NCBI GenBank assembly: GCA_039619475.1
Contig: CM077116.1
Location: 381,696,760 to 381,760,759 of the forward strand
Source of the DNA: Icerya purchasi
Lineage: Eukaryota > Arthropoda > Insecta > Hemiptera > Monophlebidae
Direction: 5' to 3'
Length of the DNA stretch: 64,000 bases
In this document: positions 1 to 12,060 of the stretch, one piece after another
How the letters are laid out: each line of letters opens with the position of its first letter
Numbering within the stretch: the first letter of the stretch is position 1
Notes under the pieces: model-generated
Databases searched by the model: none
The model's input: only the letters and a program-made list of their open reading frames with translations
What the model was told of the DNA's origin: nothing
Made by a program: the position numbers and the translations under genes

Positions 1-1418
1 GGCGCCTCGTCGCCGGTCGCATTGCCGAGGGCGGCCATAGCTTTGTTGAAGCTTTCCTGTTTAAAGTTGCCCTCTTTATCGACCACCATGTGCATGTTCG
101 GATCGCCCATCGGCAACAGATAGTGTTCCAACGGTATCGGCCTCACTTCCGTGTAGATAACGTGGCACGGCTGACTGTGCAGGAACGTGATCCACTCGGC
201 GAACTGTCTGGCATTCGGTACGGTGGCCGATAAAAATACCGTCCGCATGCCGGTCGGTAACAGTATCAGCGTTTCTTCCCAGACCACTCCGCGTTCTTTG
301 TCGCGCATGTAGTGAATCTCGTCGAAAATCACCCAGCCGACTTCGCGCATCAGTTCCGAACCGCGATAGAGCATATTCCGTAGAATTTCCGTCGTCATAA
401 TCAGGCAGCTAGCGTCCGTGTTCAGCGTAACGTCGCCCGTTATCAGTCCGACATCGCCGGCGAATTTATGTTCGAACTCGCGGTACTTTTGATTGCTGAG
501 CGCTTTTATCGGAGTCGTGTAGACGACGCGCTGTTTATTGTGCAAAGCCATCGCTATACTGTATTCAGCCACGACCGTTTTACCGGAGGACGTATGCGCC
601 GACACCAATACCGATTGACGGTTATTGATGCAGACGATCGCTTTACGCTGAAAAGCGTCCAACTCGAACGGGTACGTCCGAATCAACGGGATATCCTCTT
701 TCAACGGAATATACTGTTCATTCGGAGGCAGCGTTACTTCGTGCATACAGCCGTTGCTGATGCTGAGCGTCACGAACTTTATGTGCTCTTTCCGAACACT
801 CGACATCTTCACGTACTCTTCCAGCTCTTGCAAATACTCCTCGCTCAGCGTCTGATTATCCTCTCTGTCCAATTTATTCACATCTCCGCTGTACCCCTTA
901 ATTTCGCCAGCTACGTCGTCGTCGTCGTCGTCGTTGTCGTCGTCATCGTCATCGTCGCGAAAATCATTGAACACGTCTGTAATCGATACGTTACTCTCTC
1001 CCTTATCATTTCCGAATGATACGCGACTAGTTTCGTTTGTAGACCACGTGTTTCCTTCCGTCCAATTACTTCCCGCGTCGCCATCGATTTCGTCCATAGA
1101 TTCGTTCGTTTGTTCTAATATTTCTTCATTTTCATCTTCCTCCGCCAGATGATCGCCGCTATCGAGTTCGTCATCGTAGACACGATTTTTCGACTTCCGA
1201 TCCGAGTGAGTACCGGAATAATCGTTCGCGCTGTTCAATTTCGATTTGGCTGTTTTGTGCTTGTTCTCCTGTTTCCGTCGCTTGAACGTTTTGTCATCTT
1301 CTTCCGAGCTTATGATTTCGCCCTTCAGTTTCTTTTTCTTTTTAACTACTACTTCGCTGTTGTCAGTCGACATTTTCGGATGTTTCATTTTTTTCTTCTT
1401 TCGTACTTCACCGTCCAT
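1..1418 (-). CDS. Mtr4: Mtr4-like exosome RNA helicase, N-terminal part (truncated by window edge)
   Basis: One uninterrupted minus-strand frame of 472 codons starts at the ATG at 1418-1416 and runs off the left edge. Residues 1-205 are a charged, low-complexity tail: lysine-rich near residues 7-60, and an aspartate run near 155-168 encoded by a GAC repeat. From about 248 the Ski2/Mtr4 helicase core begins: [13 protein letters not shown] (Q-motif region), Walker A AHTSSGKT (about 274-281), [14 protein letters not shown] (about 301-314), [14 protein letters not shown], the DEIH box in [13 protein letters not shown] (about 365-376), and motif [16 protein letters not shown] (about 397-409). The [18 protein letters not shown] block is typical of Mtr4 rather than Brr2 or Ski2. 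Mtr4 is the nuclear 3'-5' helicase that feeds RNA to the exosome, alone or in TRAMP/NEXT. The RecA2, winged-helix and arch domains would lie outside the window. The run is GC- and CpG-rich compared with the surrounding DNA and has no intron. A diverged Mtr4 paralogue is possible. Confidence 0.92.
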   Translation of the reverse strand, partial: MDGEVRKKKKMKHPKMSTDNSEVVVKKKKKLKGEIISSEEDDKTFKRRKQENKHKTAKSKLNSANDYSGTHSDRKSKNRVYDDELDSGDHLAEEDENEEILEQTNESMDEIDGDAGSNWTEGNTWSTNETSRVSFGNDKGESNVSITDVFNDFRDDDDDDDNDDDDDDVAGEIKGYSGDVNKLDREDNQTLSEEYLQELEEYVKMSSVRKEHIKFVTLSISNGCMHEVTLPPNEQYIPLKEDIPLIRTYPFELDAFQRKAIVCINNRQSVLVSAHTSSGKTVVAEYSIAMALHNKQRVVYTTPIKALSNQKYREFEHKFAGDVGLITGDVTLNTDASCLIMTTEILRNMLYRGSELMREVGWVIFDEIHYMRDKERGVVWEETLILLPTGMRTVFLSATVPNARQFAEWITFLHSQPCHVIYTEVRPIPLEHYLLPMGDPNMHMVVDKEGNFKQESFNKAMAALGNATGDEA

Positions 1419-3115
1419 TATATATATTGTCGCCGTTTTTCATAACACACACATATACGACGATCTGTACAACACGCACGTAAATATGTATAATATCTAA
1501 TTATACATATTTAAATCTGGCTGAAAGCACACAAAAAATATAAAAAAAAAAAAACAATAAAATAGTGCCGACAATTAATAACGCCAAAGGAACGGTATAT
1601 TAAATATTTGAATAAACAGGTGCGTCATACATTACTTGACAAGTCGATATCTTACCGAAATTTAATCTGGAAAAATAACAAAAGCAAGTATGGAGTTTGC
1701 TCGAATAGTACAGTTTGCGACTGCGAAACGTCAATCAAAACACTCATTAGGGTAAAATACCGGTTTTACCGAATCTCCCCGCTCCAATTTAATAATTGAA
1801 AATAACTTTTAATCTCCCTCATTTATTACGTAATTCGAATGTCGCTTTTTTTAAATTTCGTAACATAACTTACACGAAGCATAGACTGTAATTACCCTAA
1901 GTAAAATGATCCAAAAAAAAAAAAAAAAAAAAAAAAAGGAATCTGAAACAGTCGAGAAAATTTTAAATCTCACCGAATCACCCTATTCACTACGAATAAA
2001 AAATAAAACGATCGAGTAAATAATTTTAGAAGCGAAATATAAAACAGCATAGACATTTACAAACTTTCTCCGATCTACCCGCATTCCTTTGATCTAATTA
2101 CAATTAAAAATACACCGAAATCTAGTTGCGATGATGAAAAATTCTCTTACTTCGTATTGTGTAATAGGGAAAACACCGCAGAATTGAAAGAATCTATTAC
2201 TACTACCTTTTTCTCCTCAAACATTTTCCGACAACTCTTGAACACGAAACGTCCTGATTTCGCCATTTTTTGCTACACCGATCTAAACATGCGCATTTCA
2301 TCCCTTTTCTAAGAGTCTTCAACATGTTAATTCAACAGTCCTTCTAAATTTTCCCGTCTACATTGCCCCTGGAATTGCGCCAACTTTTTAATAGTTCAAA
2401 GACCGATTTTTAATCAATTCTAAGGGGCATTGAATACGTCACGTCAAGTTTTACTCTTTCATTTAACCATTTTGCAGTACCGAGCCATGCGGCCAAACAA
2501 ACTACAATGTTTGTTTACTCGCAAAAATTGAACTAGTCTCGGCTACAAACAGAACGTTACAAAAATTTCTACTCAATACATCGCACCGGATATCAGGAAA
2601 AAATAACAGCAAAATTGTTTCCTAAAAGATTGCGCTGAATACTTGCAACAGTGTCACAGTATAAAAATAGCCGCTTTAGAAAACATATTTGCATTTTATC
2701 TCGTCGCCTAAAGACATTACAGAGATTTCAGCTATGTAAATTACAGTGCATGTAAAATATTGCTATTTTCAAAAATCCTACATAGTATACTCTTCGCCAC
2801 TCAAAAAAGCGTCACTCCACAACTCACTTAAATCGAACTAGAAACTGTCACAATTTACCAATCAGTTTTATTTATTCACAAAACGGCATTCACTGTTTAT
2901 TCCCCGCAGTGGTTTTTCATCAGTATCTCACTCATTTCGAACCGCACAATTATAACTATAAACAAAGAGTGAAAATTGGTGGACACAGAAAAATTCGCGT
3001 ATCTATACATGTTAACAAAAAAATTATGTTCCAAAATAATTTTATCCACTTTATCGATATACATTATATATGTAAGAAAAGAAACTAGAATTTTTTTTGA
3101 AAACGCCATGACGAT
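1419..3115. other. AT-rich intergenic DNA upstream of the Mtr4-like gene
   Basis: No coding segment or recognised repeat. The first few hundred bases must hold the 5' UTR and promoter of the minus-strand helicase gene, but I see no clear core promoter motif to place. An uninterrupted A run lies at 1913-1937. Short plus- and minus-strand frames here (for example 1608-1799) have no recognisable content. Confidence 0.5.
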
Positions 3116-3123
3116 TTTTTATC

Positions 3124-3510
3124 ATTCAGTCTAAATTACAATTTAAAAATAAAATCATAGTACTCGACAATCAAATATCTTACGATTGATTTTTGATCCT
3201 TCATTTGAATCGAATACAGGTCAACCCGAAATCGCTGAGTTTAAAGTACTACGACGTAGACTTGTATTTTAATTTGCACCTAGCAAACCGATAGAAAGTA
3301 AACGAATAAATTTCACCAGTCTATAAAATGGTTAATCTTTTTTTTCTTTTTCCCCTGGTTCACTTATTGTTGCCCCATACTTTTCTACAAACTCTTCAAT
3401 GCAAGCTAACTCCGATTTTAAATTTTAAAGGAATATCGGGTATATTTTTCGCTGAATTTTTATCTTTCGCATTTATTGCCAAATCAAGGGTTGGTTTTTT
3501 ATGTAGCGCT
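3124..3510 (-). repeat. Dispersed repeat, copy 1 (second copy at 56069-56457), probable LINE tail
   Basis: This 387-bp block is closely repeated, in the same orientation, at 56069-56457. Similarity starts at ATTCAGTCTAAATTAC and ends at ATGTAGCGCT in both places, with scattered substitutions and small indels between. No terminal inverted repeats are visible. In the second copy the block directly follows, on the minus strand, sequence resembling a Jockey-type LINE C-terminus, so the repeat may be the 3' region of a non-LTR retrotransposon. That origin is inferred; the duplication itself is plain in the sequence. The plus-strand frame at 3328-3582 lies inside and shows no known domain. Confidence 0.7.
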
Positions 3511-5370
3511 AGACACTCACGTAAATCACAGTCAACGATACTAGTTTCGTTTAAATACCATTCTTTAATTAACATTATGTAGAGTTATACATTTCTCGTC
3601 AAGTTTAGAAAACCGTGGATTTTTTTCAGTTATTAATTATTGCAAACAACTAAGTATATAACACTATTCACGATTTACTAACGCGAGGCACGGCACACTA
3701 TTACTGAACTGATAAATACGTACTTACAGTCGATCACTACTCTAAAAGCTTCTCAATAGAATCATTCATCGCCTCATATTTTCCTGCCCAGACTCGATGA
3801 ACTTAAATGTCATTCGTAACAGCCAATATCAAACTGCGTCGTAAACCAATTAGTTTCTGGAAATTATCAAATTGAAACAAGCATTTTTCTAACGAAGCAA
3901 AAATAACTAATATCAATTTCTCCGATACATGTTATTCAACAAAAATCACTTATCACTGCAACAAACATTAAATATTAACTAAAAGCAATCAATGAACTAA
4001 GCCTTTTCTTTTAGTCTTCATTTGTTCTCTAATTAACTACTTTTACTTATTCCATAATGCAAATCGCACAATTTTACGTACATAATCATTGTGAATTACA
4101 TAAAGTATTCGGCACATAGATTTATGTTAATAATGTTTAGGCCACCATGTCCATATATATTATAACCTAACATATTTTCTCTCGATATGCTAATGATTAT
4201 TGCTACCATTGACGACAAATGTAACGTTTAGTTTGGTTCATTTGTCCTCAAAAATGCCACATTATGAATCCGCGGACGTGGAATTTATTTAATTAATTTA
4301 GCTGAAATTCGAGTTATTATTAAAATTAGTCCGATTCGGATGACCTAATATTTGTAGTAATAACCTGCACTTAGAATATAAATCCTTGGGTATTTTTGGA
4401 CTACAAATTACTCTTTAATAAACATCTGTAGTACCTTGGACCTAAATTACGAAGATTAAATTTTCTATTCTATGACCTCAATCTTTATTTTAACACCAAA
4501 TATCTGCGTCGAATACATCTAGCCCTATATCAATCAATTTTAACTTGTAGATCAAAGCACTGAGGTCGTGCTTAGTAACCCAATTACATAAATGTAAATT
4601 AAATCAATGCAATAAGAATTTAGATACTCCAACATACAATAGATTTCTAACATCAGCCAGTCCGTATAAACTACATCCTCTTCTATTCGTTTTAAGAAAC
4701 AAACTAAAATTAAGTATCTCGACCGAACAAGACCGTAACAAAACACTCAAATCAAGAAATAGCCAAAATACCCCAGATACTTTCATCACAGGCCTCTTAC
4801 ACGTGATCGAAATTGGTTCATTCCCTATCTGCAACTAAGAAATTAGAGTCAAGAATCTCATCAATTAAATTCCCAATAAGGTCACGCTCTGTTTTACTCA
4901 AACTATTAAAAACTATTGCTTATGCAAATATTATTAAAACAATATTTCAAGCGCTCTATAACTCCATTCCAGTTTTTTTGTTTTTTTTCATTATCAGAAA
5001 CGTTACTGTAATGCTAGTATGATTGTTATTATATTTATTATAATATAAAAACATTATCTTAACGTATTTTTTTTTTTTGTTTTAAGTGTAGTGTGTTTGA
5101 TTCAATACATGTGTGAATATATGTACCGGGGAGGTTTGTTGGCATGAATGAGTGTATACATGAACAAATACAACATATACTCGTTCATGTTTTTTATTCG
5201 TTTCTTCATTCTCTTCGCTAATAAGATTGATCAATGTCTATTTTCTGTCCTAATTTACGATTCTATCATCAACCCTTAGTCAATAACTAGTTCTTACACT
5301 CCCGCACTACGCTCTAATTTTATTTAATATTTTTATATTTATATTATTTTATAAACATATAAATCAATGT
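3511..5370. other. AT-rich DNA, nothing recognised
   Basis: No supported gene or repeat. I looked here for upstream exons of the cuticle protein at 5918-6141 (signal peptide, or the first half of an RR domain such as a GSYSY or PDG motif) and did not find one. The small frames at 4552-4834 (minus) and 4813-5022 (plus) overlap each other and look like chance. Confidence 0.5.
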
Positions 5371-5414
5371 AATGTACACATTACAATATATATATACAAA
5401 TATATACAAATATA

Positions 5415-5417
<3 letters not shown>

Positions 5418-5488
<71 letters not shown>
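5418..5488. repeat. (AT)n microsatellite
   Basis: About 70 bases of uninterrupted AT dinucleotide. It produces spurious alternating Ile/Tyr frames on both strands. Confidence 0.97.
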
Positions 5489-5490
<2 letters not shown>

Positions 5491-5917
5491 TTGGATCCAA
5501 GTCGCTTATAGGTTTACCCAACCTGATATAATTGGACACCAGAGAAATCCAAGAAACAAAGGCTGCCAAGAAAAAGGAACTTGCCCCCCATACTCATCAA
5601 TACCGTTGTTGGGCTTAGTACATTATGAACCTTAACTTCACAACTCCAACACCCTATCAAAGATGTGGGACTTACTTTACTTTATATATATATTTATATG
5701 CAAAACTGAAATATATGCACAATGTCTTGAATAAGTGTTCACATTTTCCGGCTTTCCAACTTTATTAATTCTTTACAAAGAAAACCAATCATCAATTAGG
5801 CGGTTTTAAATTATTTTCTTTCAGTTTCTTAATTTTATAAAAACCAATCGAATATGAAAAATCACAAAAAAAAAGTTTTTTTTTATAATATCAAGTGTTA
5901 TGCAAATTCATTTACAG

Positions 5918-6141
5918 GTCAACAAAATGAAGTAGAGTATCTTGCCGACGAGAACGGTTTTCAACCAAGAGGAAACAACATTCATCCAGATATCGTGAAA
6001 GCGGTAGAGTTACAAGTAGCTGAAGCAAAAAAACAGCCACCAGCACCGCCATCACCATCTAATGGTCTTGTGCCATTCCCAAACCCACTCGGATTCGCAT
6101 TGCCATTTAGTCCTACACCGGCTCCGTTCATACAAAAATAA
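5918..6141 (+). CDS. RR-1 cuticular protein, 3'-terminal exon
   Basis: A splice acceptor (polypyrimidine-poor, ATTTACAG ending at 5917) is followed by about 74 codons and a TAA stop at 6139-6141. The first residues, NEVEYLADENGFQPRGN, match the second half of the Rebers-Riddiford RR-1 consensus (chitin_bind_4), in which ADENGFQP is the hallmark. This domain binds chitin in the insect exoskeleton. After it come an IHPDIVKAVELQVAEAKK segment, typical just downstream of RR-1 domains, and a Pro-rich, Phe/Leu-containing tail ending at PFIQK. The codon phase at the acceptor (one base carried from the previous exon) would allow the usual PDG-x join. The signal peptide and first half of the domain should lie in exons between the divergent helicase gene and here, but none is evident, so the gene may have a poorly recognisable upstream exon or be a stranded exon fragment. 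Frame extension upstream to 5854 is intron. Confidence 0.85.
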
Positions 6142-6202
6142 ACTATGTGCATCAAATTTTATTTTAAAATAATTCTTATTGTGTAAACTATTTATTAATC
6201 AA

Positions 6203-6208
6203 AATAAA
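6203..6208 (+). terminator. Polyadenylation signal of the cuticle gene
   Basis: AATAAA about 60 bases after the stop codon of the cuticle exon, in sense orientation. This is the first such hexamer downstream and is the likely cleavage/polyadenylation signal. Confidence 0.6.
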
Positions 6209-6729
6209 CAATATAAAAGTTGTCAATTTTTATAAAACTTCTTAAACGTTTCACGAAACAGCTTCCTACATACAACATTTAATCCGACACGAAACATCCA
6301 TGTATTTTCACGTTCCTCCACTATTGCTTTCTAAAGCATTACTTAAATTCTGTTAATTAGCTTTACTACATTTACCACGAGTATGGTGAGTAGAAAAGAC
6401 TTGCCGTAAATTAAACATGTGTGCAAATAAATTAATCAGGATTCGTTTTAAAATTAGTTTCAGATTTTTATCCGAAGACAATTCAGTTTCCATAGCGCGA
6501 CAAGTTAAAATAAATCAAAAAAAAAAAAAAAAAAAAAAAACTCGGGGCATAGGGCAGAGGCGAAACTTCAAAAGCGTTTTCCCCAACTTCGATTTAAGGT
6601 TATAGTATTAGTACCAAATTTAGCAAGAGTAAAAACCAAATAGGGAAATCTGCGGTTCTTTTAAACATATCTATAAAGTTTCACTTAAAGAAAAATAAAA
6701 ATAAAAAATAAAAAATTAAAGCATTTGTT

Positions 6730-7200
6730 TTATTAAGGTTTTCCATTGATTGCTGAACTCTATAAAAGATACAATAGGCTTATGGTAACTGAAATATGAA
6801 ATTTTATCAATACATGTCTAGAAAATACTACATCAGTGATATAGTTCCGTACTTTGTCGTTGATTCATTTGGATTATTATTAACATTTAATTGAAGTTCG
6901 GTTTGAAGAAATTCTATTAAAGGCAAAGAATCGTCTGATGTAAAATTGACGTTGAAGTCTCCAGCTAATATCATTGGAAATGTATGTAAATTTTCTTTTA
7001 ATAATCTTAAACCATCGGGAGTGAAAGGGAGTAATCTTCTATGTATAAATTTAATTACATCGTGGACCCTTTAATTTGGAGAAATATAAATGGCGATAAT
7101 AATTATTTCTTTTCCATCTTTCGTCTTATATTGAACGTAAGCGAGGACACTTATATACAACCATTACGTCCAAAAAAGCGGACTGTCCGTTATCTTTCTT
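6730..7200 (-). pseudogene. LINE endonuclease (EEP) domain relic
   Basis: Read on the minus strand from about 7150 down, one frame gives YVQYKTKDGKEIIIIAIYIS, a stop, then DVIKFIHRRLLPF, FPMILAGDFNVNF, SLPLIEFLQTELQLN and NESTTKYGT. GDFNVNF is the catalytic GDFN motif of the apurinic-like endonuclease found at the N-terminus of non-LTR retrotransposon polyproteins. After a one-base frameshift near 6840 the match continues as TDVVFSRH and then KPIVSF, the end of the endonuclease domain. The stop and the frameshift show that it is dead. No reverse transcriptase follows, so this is a fragment. It resembles the endonuclease pieces at 44.5, 52.5 and 54.9 kb. Confidence 0.88.
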
Positions 7201-7470
7201 AACTTGATCTGACACTGTAACGAGTAAGAAAGGGAGCCCACTACTGGTATAAGCGCAACAGAGAGAGCCTAGCGCGTGAGTGTAAGACAAAATAAGCAGC
7301 AGTACAGATAAGAGTGGCAGAGCCCGGATACGAACGTCCGCACAAAACAGAATACGAGAATAGGCCTGCCTTACTTATTCATAACGTACGCTCGCTTGTT
7401 TTACGTGTTAACTGCCCATCATATAAGGTTTGCCTAAAGAAGTTTCACTTCAAAAAAAAAAAAAAAAAAA
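7185..7470 (+). other. Relatively GC-rich block ending in a poly-A run; possible retroposed tail
   Basis: This stretch is richer in G, C and CpG than its surroundings and ends in an uninterrupted run of about 19 A preceded by AAGTTTCACTTC. The same GTTTCACTT motif closes two other repeats near 55.3 and 55.7 kb. No RNA polymerase III A/B box pair is convincing, so I do not call a SINE. The frame at 7314-7541 crosses the A run and has no recognisable domain. Confidence 0.3.
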
Positions 7471-7479
7471 ATTTTTACG

Positions 7480-10400
7480 CCATATGCTCCTTACTTTTTC
7501 TTTTTAAAATGCTTGTATACTGTAAAGAAAACAAACACTGACATCCAAATGAAAGAATAATAATAATTTTAACATACAAAATATATATAGTAAGTAATCA
7601 CTCTGCGTTCTCCTTACAATAAATATACTCAATATAGATTGACCGCAACTTTTTCAAAACAAATACGATAACCTTAAGCGTATAACACATTTTCCCAGAG
7701 CACACTATCACCAATAAAATAAAATGAAATAAAAAAAAGCTAAAATACAATAACGATAGAGAAAAATAAAAATATGGAGTAAAAGAGTCTCAAGTTCGCA
7801 AGTAAAAATAAAAAGGAAAACGCAGAAAACGGGAAAAAAACAGTAAACATGTTATAAAAATATACAGTCGACAGGCGCGAGAACTGTGTTCACAAAAATT
7901 ATAAAAGAAGGAAGCTACGACATATCAATAACGAGAAAACGGAGCAGTAAAGGAAATCCGTTAAAAATTAGAAACCAGAAGGTACCAGTTGGAAAGCCAG
8001 AAAGAATTAAAGTTGACAAGGAGCAATAAATATTATTGTATATTCTAAGATGAAATTTATCAGAGAAAATGAGGATATTATGATGATCACGAATCAAAAA
8101 ATCTGATTACTATCAATCCCAGTAGGATAGGAATGCATGATAAATCAATCCAGATGAAGCGAAATGAGAACAAATCACGAATAAAATTAAGTACAAAAAA
8201 AGTAATAAGGCCAAAATATGGAGCAATAGCAAAAAAGCGAAACTGATTATAGAACACGCTTTTGAAGTAAGAAATTGAAAGAAATTTGACAATACAGCGG
8301 AAAAAAATACAAAAAGAACTGTTTAAAGCACTGCCGCGTATGCAACTGTAAAAACAGAGCAGTGGGAGAAAAACTTAAAGAAATTAAAGTACTTTCAAAA
8401 ACGAAAAAGATAAAAATACTAACTCAAATTACAGCTTTTAAAGAATCATCAATAAAAAATAAAAGAAAGGAACAATTTAACTGCATCATATGTTTTTGTC
8501 GTTTTTTCTAAAACATATAAATTCTGCACAATGTATGTAGTAAAAGCACAAATTCCGTTATTCTTAACGGCAATTATAATGAAGATTATTTAAATCGCAT
8601 CATACGATGAATCACTTAGTATTTTTGCTGAATTCAATAATCACAATTTTTTGCAACTTGCTTAAAGAAACGTTTTTACCATAGACACAAAACTAAACAC
8701 CGCTAAGAATAAATCTCTTACCTAACAACTCTTTTCGAGAACTTTAATAATTACAAATATACAAAAGAGGAAAGCACTAGTGAAGAATATAAGGGAAAAA
8801 CAATTTTTACATATGTATATACTTGTAAATAATAATATCGAAAAAACTGACAAATTCCAAAAAATCAAATAATAAGAAAAAAATAGAATTATCCTATTTT
8901 CTGAAACTCTCTTCTAGCTAAATGTAAAAATACATGTCCGCCTTCGATTAACGCATTTTAATCGAAGACAATTACAGACATGCAGAATTATACAGCATTT
9001 TAAGTATTAAAAACTTGGTTATTTGTCAATTAATAGCAATTCGGTGTCTAGCTGTAGTAAGTATATCACTTCAAAGAAAATTTGCCAGTTTAGAACATTA
9101 CTATAACAATCTGGGGATAGTTACTAACGCTGTCAAATAAAAAAACTAAAACCCCGGTTAAAACCGAGCAAAAATATTTTTGTCTGAAAACAAATACGCA
9201 AGTTCGGTAAATAACTAAAAGAAACCTTTCGGTTAAAAATTAAAAAAAAAAAAAATAAATAAGCTCAATAAAAATTATAAATTGTTTATTTTTGTCTAAA
9301 AATACAAAAGTCATGAAAATAACCAACAAAATAAATGATACGCAGAAAAACAATATGCCTATTTTTACTAATAGTAATGACTCGCTTCGGTCATCTTAAC
9401 AATACATCGAAAATTATATCAGATAGAAACGGAAAAAAATCCAAAATACAAATAATATAGCAAATACTGAAAACAATGTTCTAAATCAGTACTGCTTTCA
9501 TGTAAAAACACAAATCACAAATAAACAAAAAACGAGAAATTCAGTCCCAAACATTTAAAAATAGAATAATCTAATTTCTCTTTTTTTACACACGGCGCCT
9601 AGATTTATATTTGTAAATTTATATATAAAAAAAAATCTCTTCTTTAAATGTTTACTCGCCATTTACAGTATTCATTATAAAATAAATAACACAATCTTTA
9701 ACAATTAATAAATCGTGATTAAATAAAAGAGTAATTTTTTAAGAAACGTACACGTATATTTTAAACGTATTAAAAAATAAGAAATCATTTTTTTCAAATT
9801 AAATTTAAAAAACATTTGCTAGGCAATAATATAAAAAATCCGGCACATTAATACTCACATATTCAACGTCCTCCATTTTTATATAATAGTTAAACAAAAC
9901 CCCGTTTTAAATTACCGTTCAAGAATAATTATACTTTTATTTCTAGCGGATTCGAAAGCTACATTCTTTTTAAAAATATACTGTATATTACGACCATTGT
10001 TTATTATTAAAAATGATGTTTTTCAATGAATATACAGTAAATAATGTTTTTTAGATTTTTCTACTTTTTAGTATTATTATTAAAGAATATTTTCTGCGTA
10101 TACTTCTTTTTTTTTTAACACTAACTGTATTAACCCCCGCTTGCTTCAATGTCACAGACGCAGCTTGTTATATGTTAAACTACTAAAAATGTTATTCCAA
10201 TGTTTACGCACTTTAATTATTTTTGGCTATTTAATTAACATTAAAGTGTTGGGCAATTTCTACATTACAAGATAAAGTTTTAAAATAAAATTTAAATATT
10301 ATTAAAATTAATTAAAATATTAAACTTCAAACAGAATAATAAATTAATATAGTTTAGTAGGTTTTATATCATGTATACTCACAAAAGTGAAAATAAGACT

Positions 10401-11750
10401 TCTATTCCTGCGAATTTGAAAAAAATTCATACACGCTTTTGAAGTATTAAAGTTAATAAAAATTGTTATTGGAGTAAAAAGTCTGCTCATTTTGAATTTC
10501 TTTAAGAAACGAAATATATACCTGTGTAATTACGTTTACATCAATTATTTTGTTTTCTCTTCATAATTTCAATGAATTTAAATTTAAATTAAATGATAAT
10601 AAAGATATGTGTACAACCAGATAATTGTATTTTATATCTAATCAGAAATATCCAATGATCTTATAATTCGATTTAATATGAATCGGCATCCACTTAAAAA
10701 AATGAACGAACTCAAGCTTAGAACCATTACTGTTAATTTCGAAATGACTTACACCTAAGTCGTGGAAAGAATGACATTTCATTTTACAAATGAGAAATAA
10801 ATTATTTTTCTAAATTAAAAACGCTATAGTAGACTACGCAACTAGAATGATAAAAACGATTATTTGGCTTAAAGATTAGTTTGATCTACTACATAATAAT
10901 CATAAAACAGTGCGTAAAAATATATACGAAAAATGTTTTTTTTATTCATTAAGTTGCTTTCATTTTTTTTTACACTTTTAACAACTACATATTTGATAAC
11001 TAAATTGCTTTATAAACATTTACACAATCAATTATTTTGCTTGACACTTAACCGTAATTAATTTTCTTCGTAAAGTATAACTTATTCAGCTTACGTATTT
11101 TAATTAAATTTTTAAACTTTTTAAACATATATTTCTTAATTATTCATACAGTTTTATAAACATTTGTGCAACCACGTATTTTAATTTGAAAATAGATGTA
11201 AAGTTATAGTTACAGTAGCTGTTGCAACGAAAAGTATTTTATTGTAATAAATTGTGTGCTGTAGGGTTGTTGATAAAAACATTTCATTCTAGTCTTTTTC
11301 TAAAAAATTGACCGCCTTTTCCGAACTTTTTTTCGGACCATTTTTGTTCTGAAATTCGGATTACTATAGAATCAAGTTTATTAATCAAAAAAATAAATAA
11401 ATAAAAAACAAAGTAAACGTCTAGATGAACCCTGCAGTTCATTTTCGTTGGAAAATTTCAGTTCGTTCATTTTTTGTCTTACTCATACTGTGTGGACTAG
11501 TACAAACTACACATGGTTTTAAAATTTACAATTTAAATTTAAATTAAAATAACAATTTTTTGTTAGTAACGAATTTTGGAAAAGTTTGAAGCAGTAACTT
11601 AAAATTTTTAAAATAAAAAAAATAAATGTATCACTCAATGTAAAATAATTTAACCATAAATTTATAACTTTTTTAAAAACAACAATAAATAATTACACTA
11701 ATTATTTTAAAATTGTATGTTACACGTTAAAGTTGAGTTAAAATGTTTAT
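7480..11750. other. Long AT-rich stretch, nothing recognised
   Basis: Very AT-rich with many short A and T runs. No frame has domain content, and I found no terminal repeats or obvious duplications. The minus-strand frame at 7915-8097 is short and unassigned. Confidence 0.5.
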
Positions 11751-11759
11751 AACTATTTT

Positions 11760-12060
11760 TTAAAAATAACATATTGGAATAATATAGGGAAAATTAGCCT
11801 GACTCCTGATTAAGGATGATACGTAAAATAGTGAAGCGTTGCATATTTTTATTACCTTTCTTGATACATGTGTAATCGTTGATTTTTTTTCCTTGTTTAG
11901 TAAAAACTTTCCAAGAATATATTTACTAAAATTGGAACGATATGGAGAAGGTTAACTTGACCCCTGCGCAAGAGTGATACATAAAAAATCGTGAAGAATT
12001 AGACATTTTTATTATTTACATATGTCATCGTTAAATTTCTCTTCTTTCATAGATTATTTG
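11760..12060. repeat. Degenerate tandem duplication, about 155-bp unit, two copies
   Basis: Two consecutive units share an ordered set of blocks: GGAA.AT...GG.GAA..TTA.C.TGAC, then GATAC.TAAAA and GTGAAG, then ATTTTTATTA and a CATcGTT motif. The first begins near 11785 and the second near 11940. Identity is imperfect, so the duplication is old. Confidence 0.5.

Noticed and set aside
468..1500. Four overlapping plus-strand frames
   Set aside because: They are antisense shadows of the helicase coding sequence or its upstream DNA. One is a Ser run produced by the reverse of the GAC repeat.
3328..3582. 84-codon plus-strand frame with a hydrophobic start
   Set aside because: Lies in a dispersed repeat; its second copy does not keep the frame (indels near 56355 and 56410), so it is not a gene.
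5372..5635. Frames with long Ile-Tyr repeats on both strands
   Set aside because: Translation of the (AT)n microsatellite plus short flanks.
7230..7470. tRNA-derived SINE
   Set aside because: It has a poly-A end but no convincing A/B box pair in the correct orientation; a B-box-like GTTCGTATCC is on the opposite strand to the one the poly-A tail requires.
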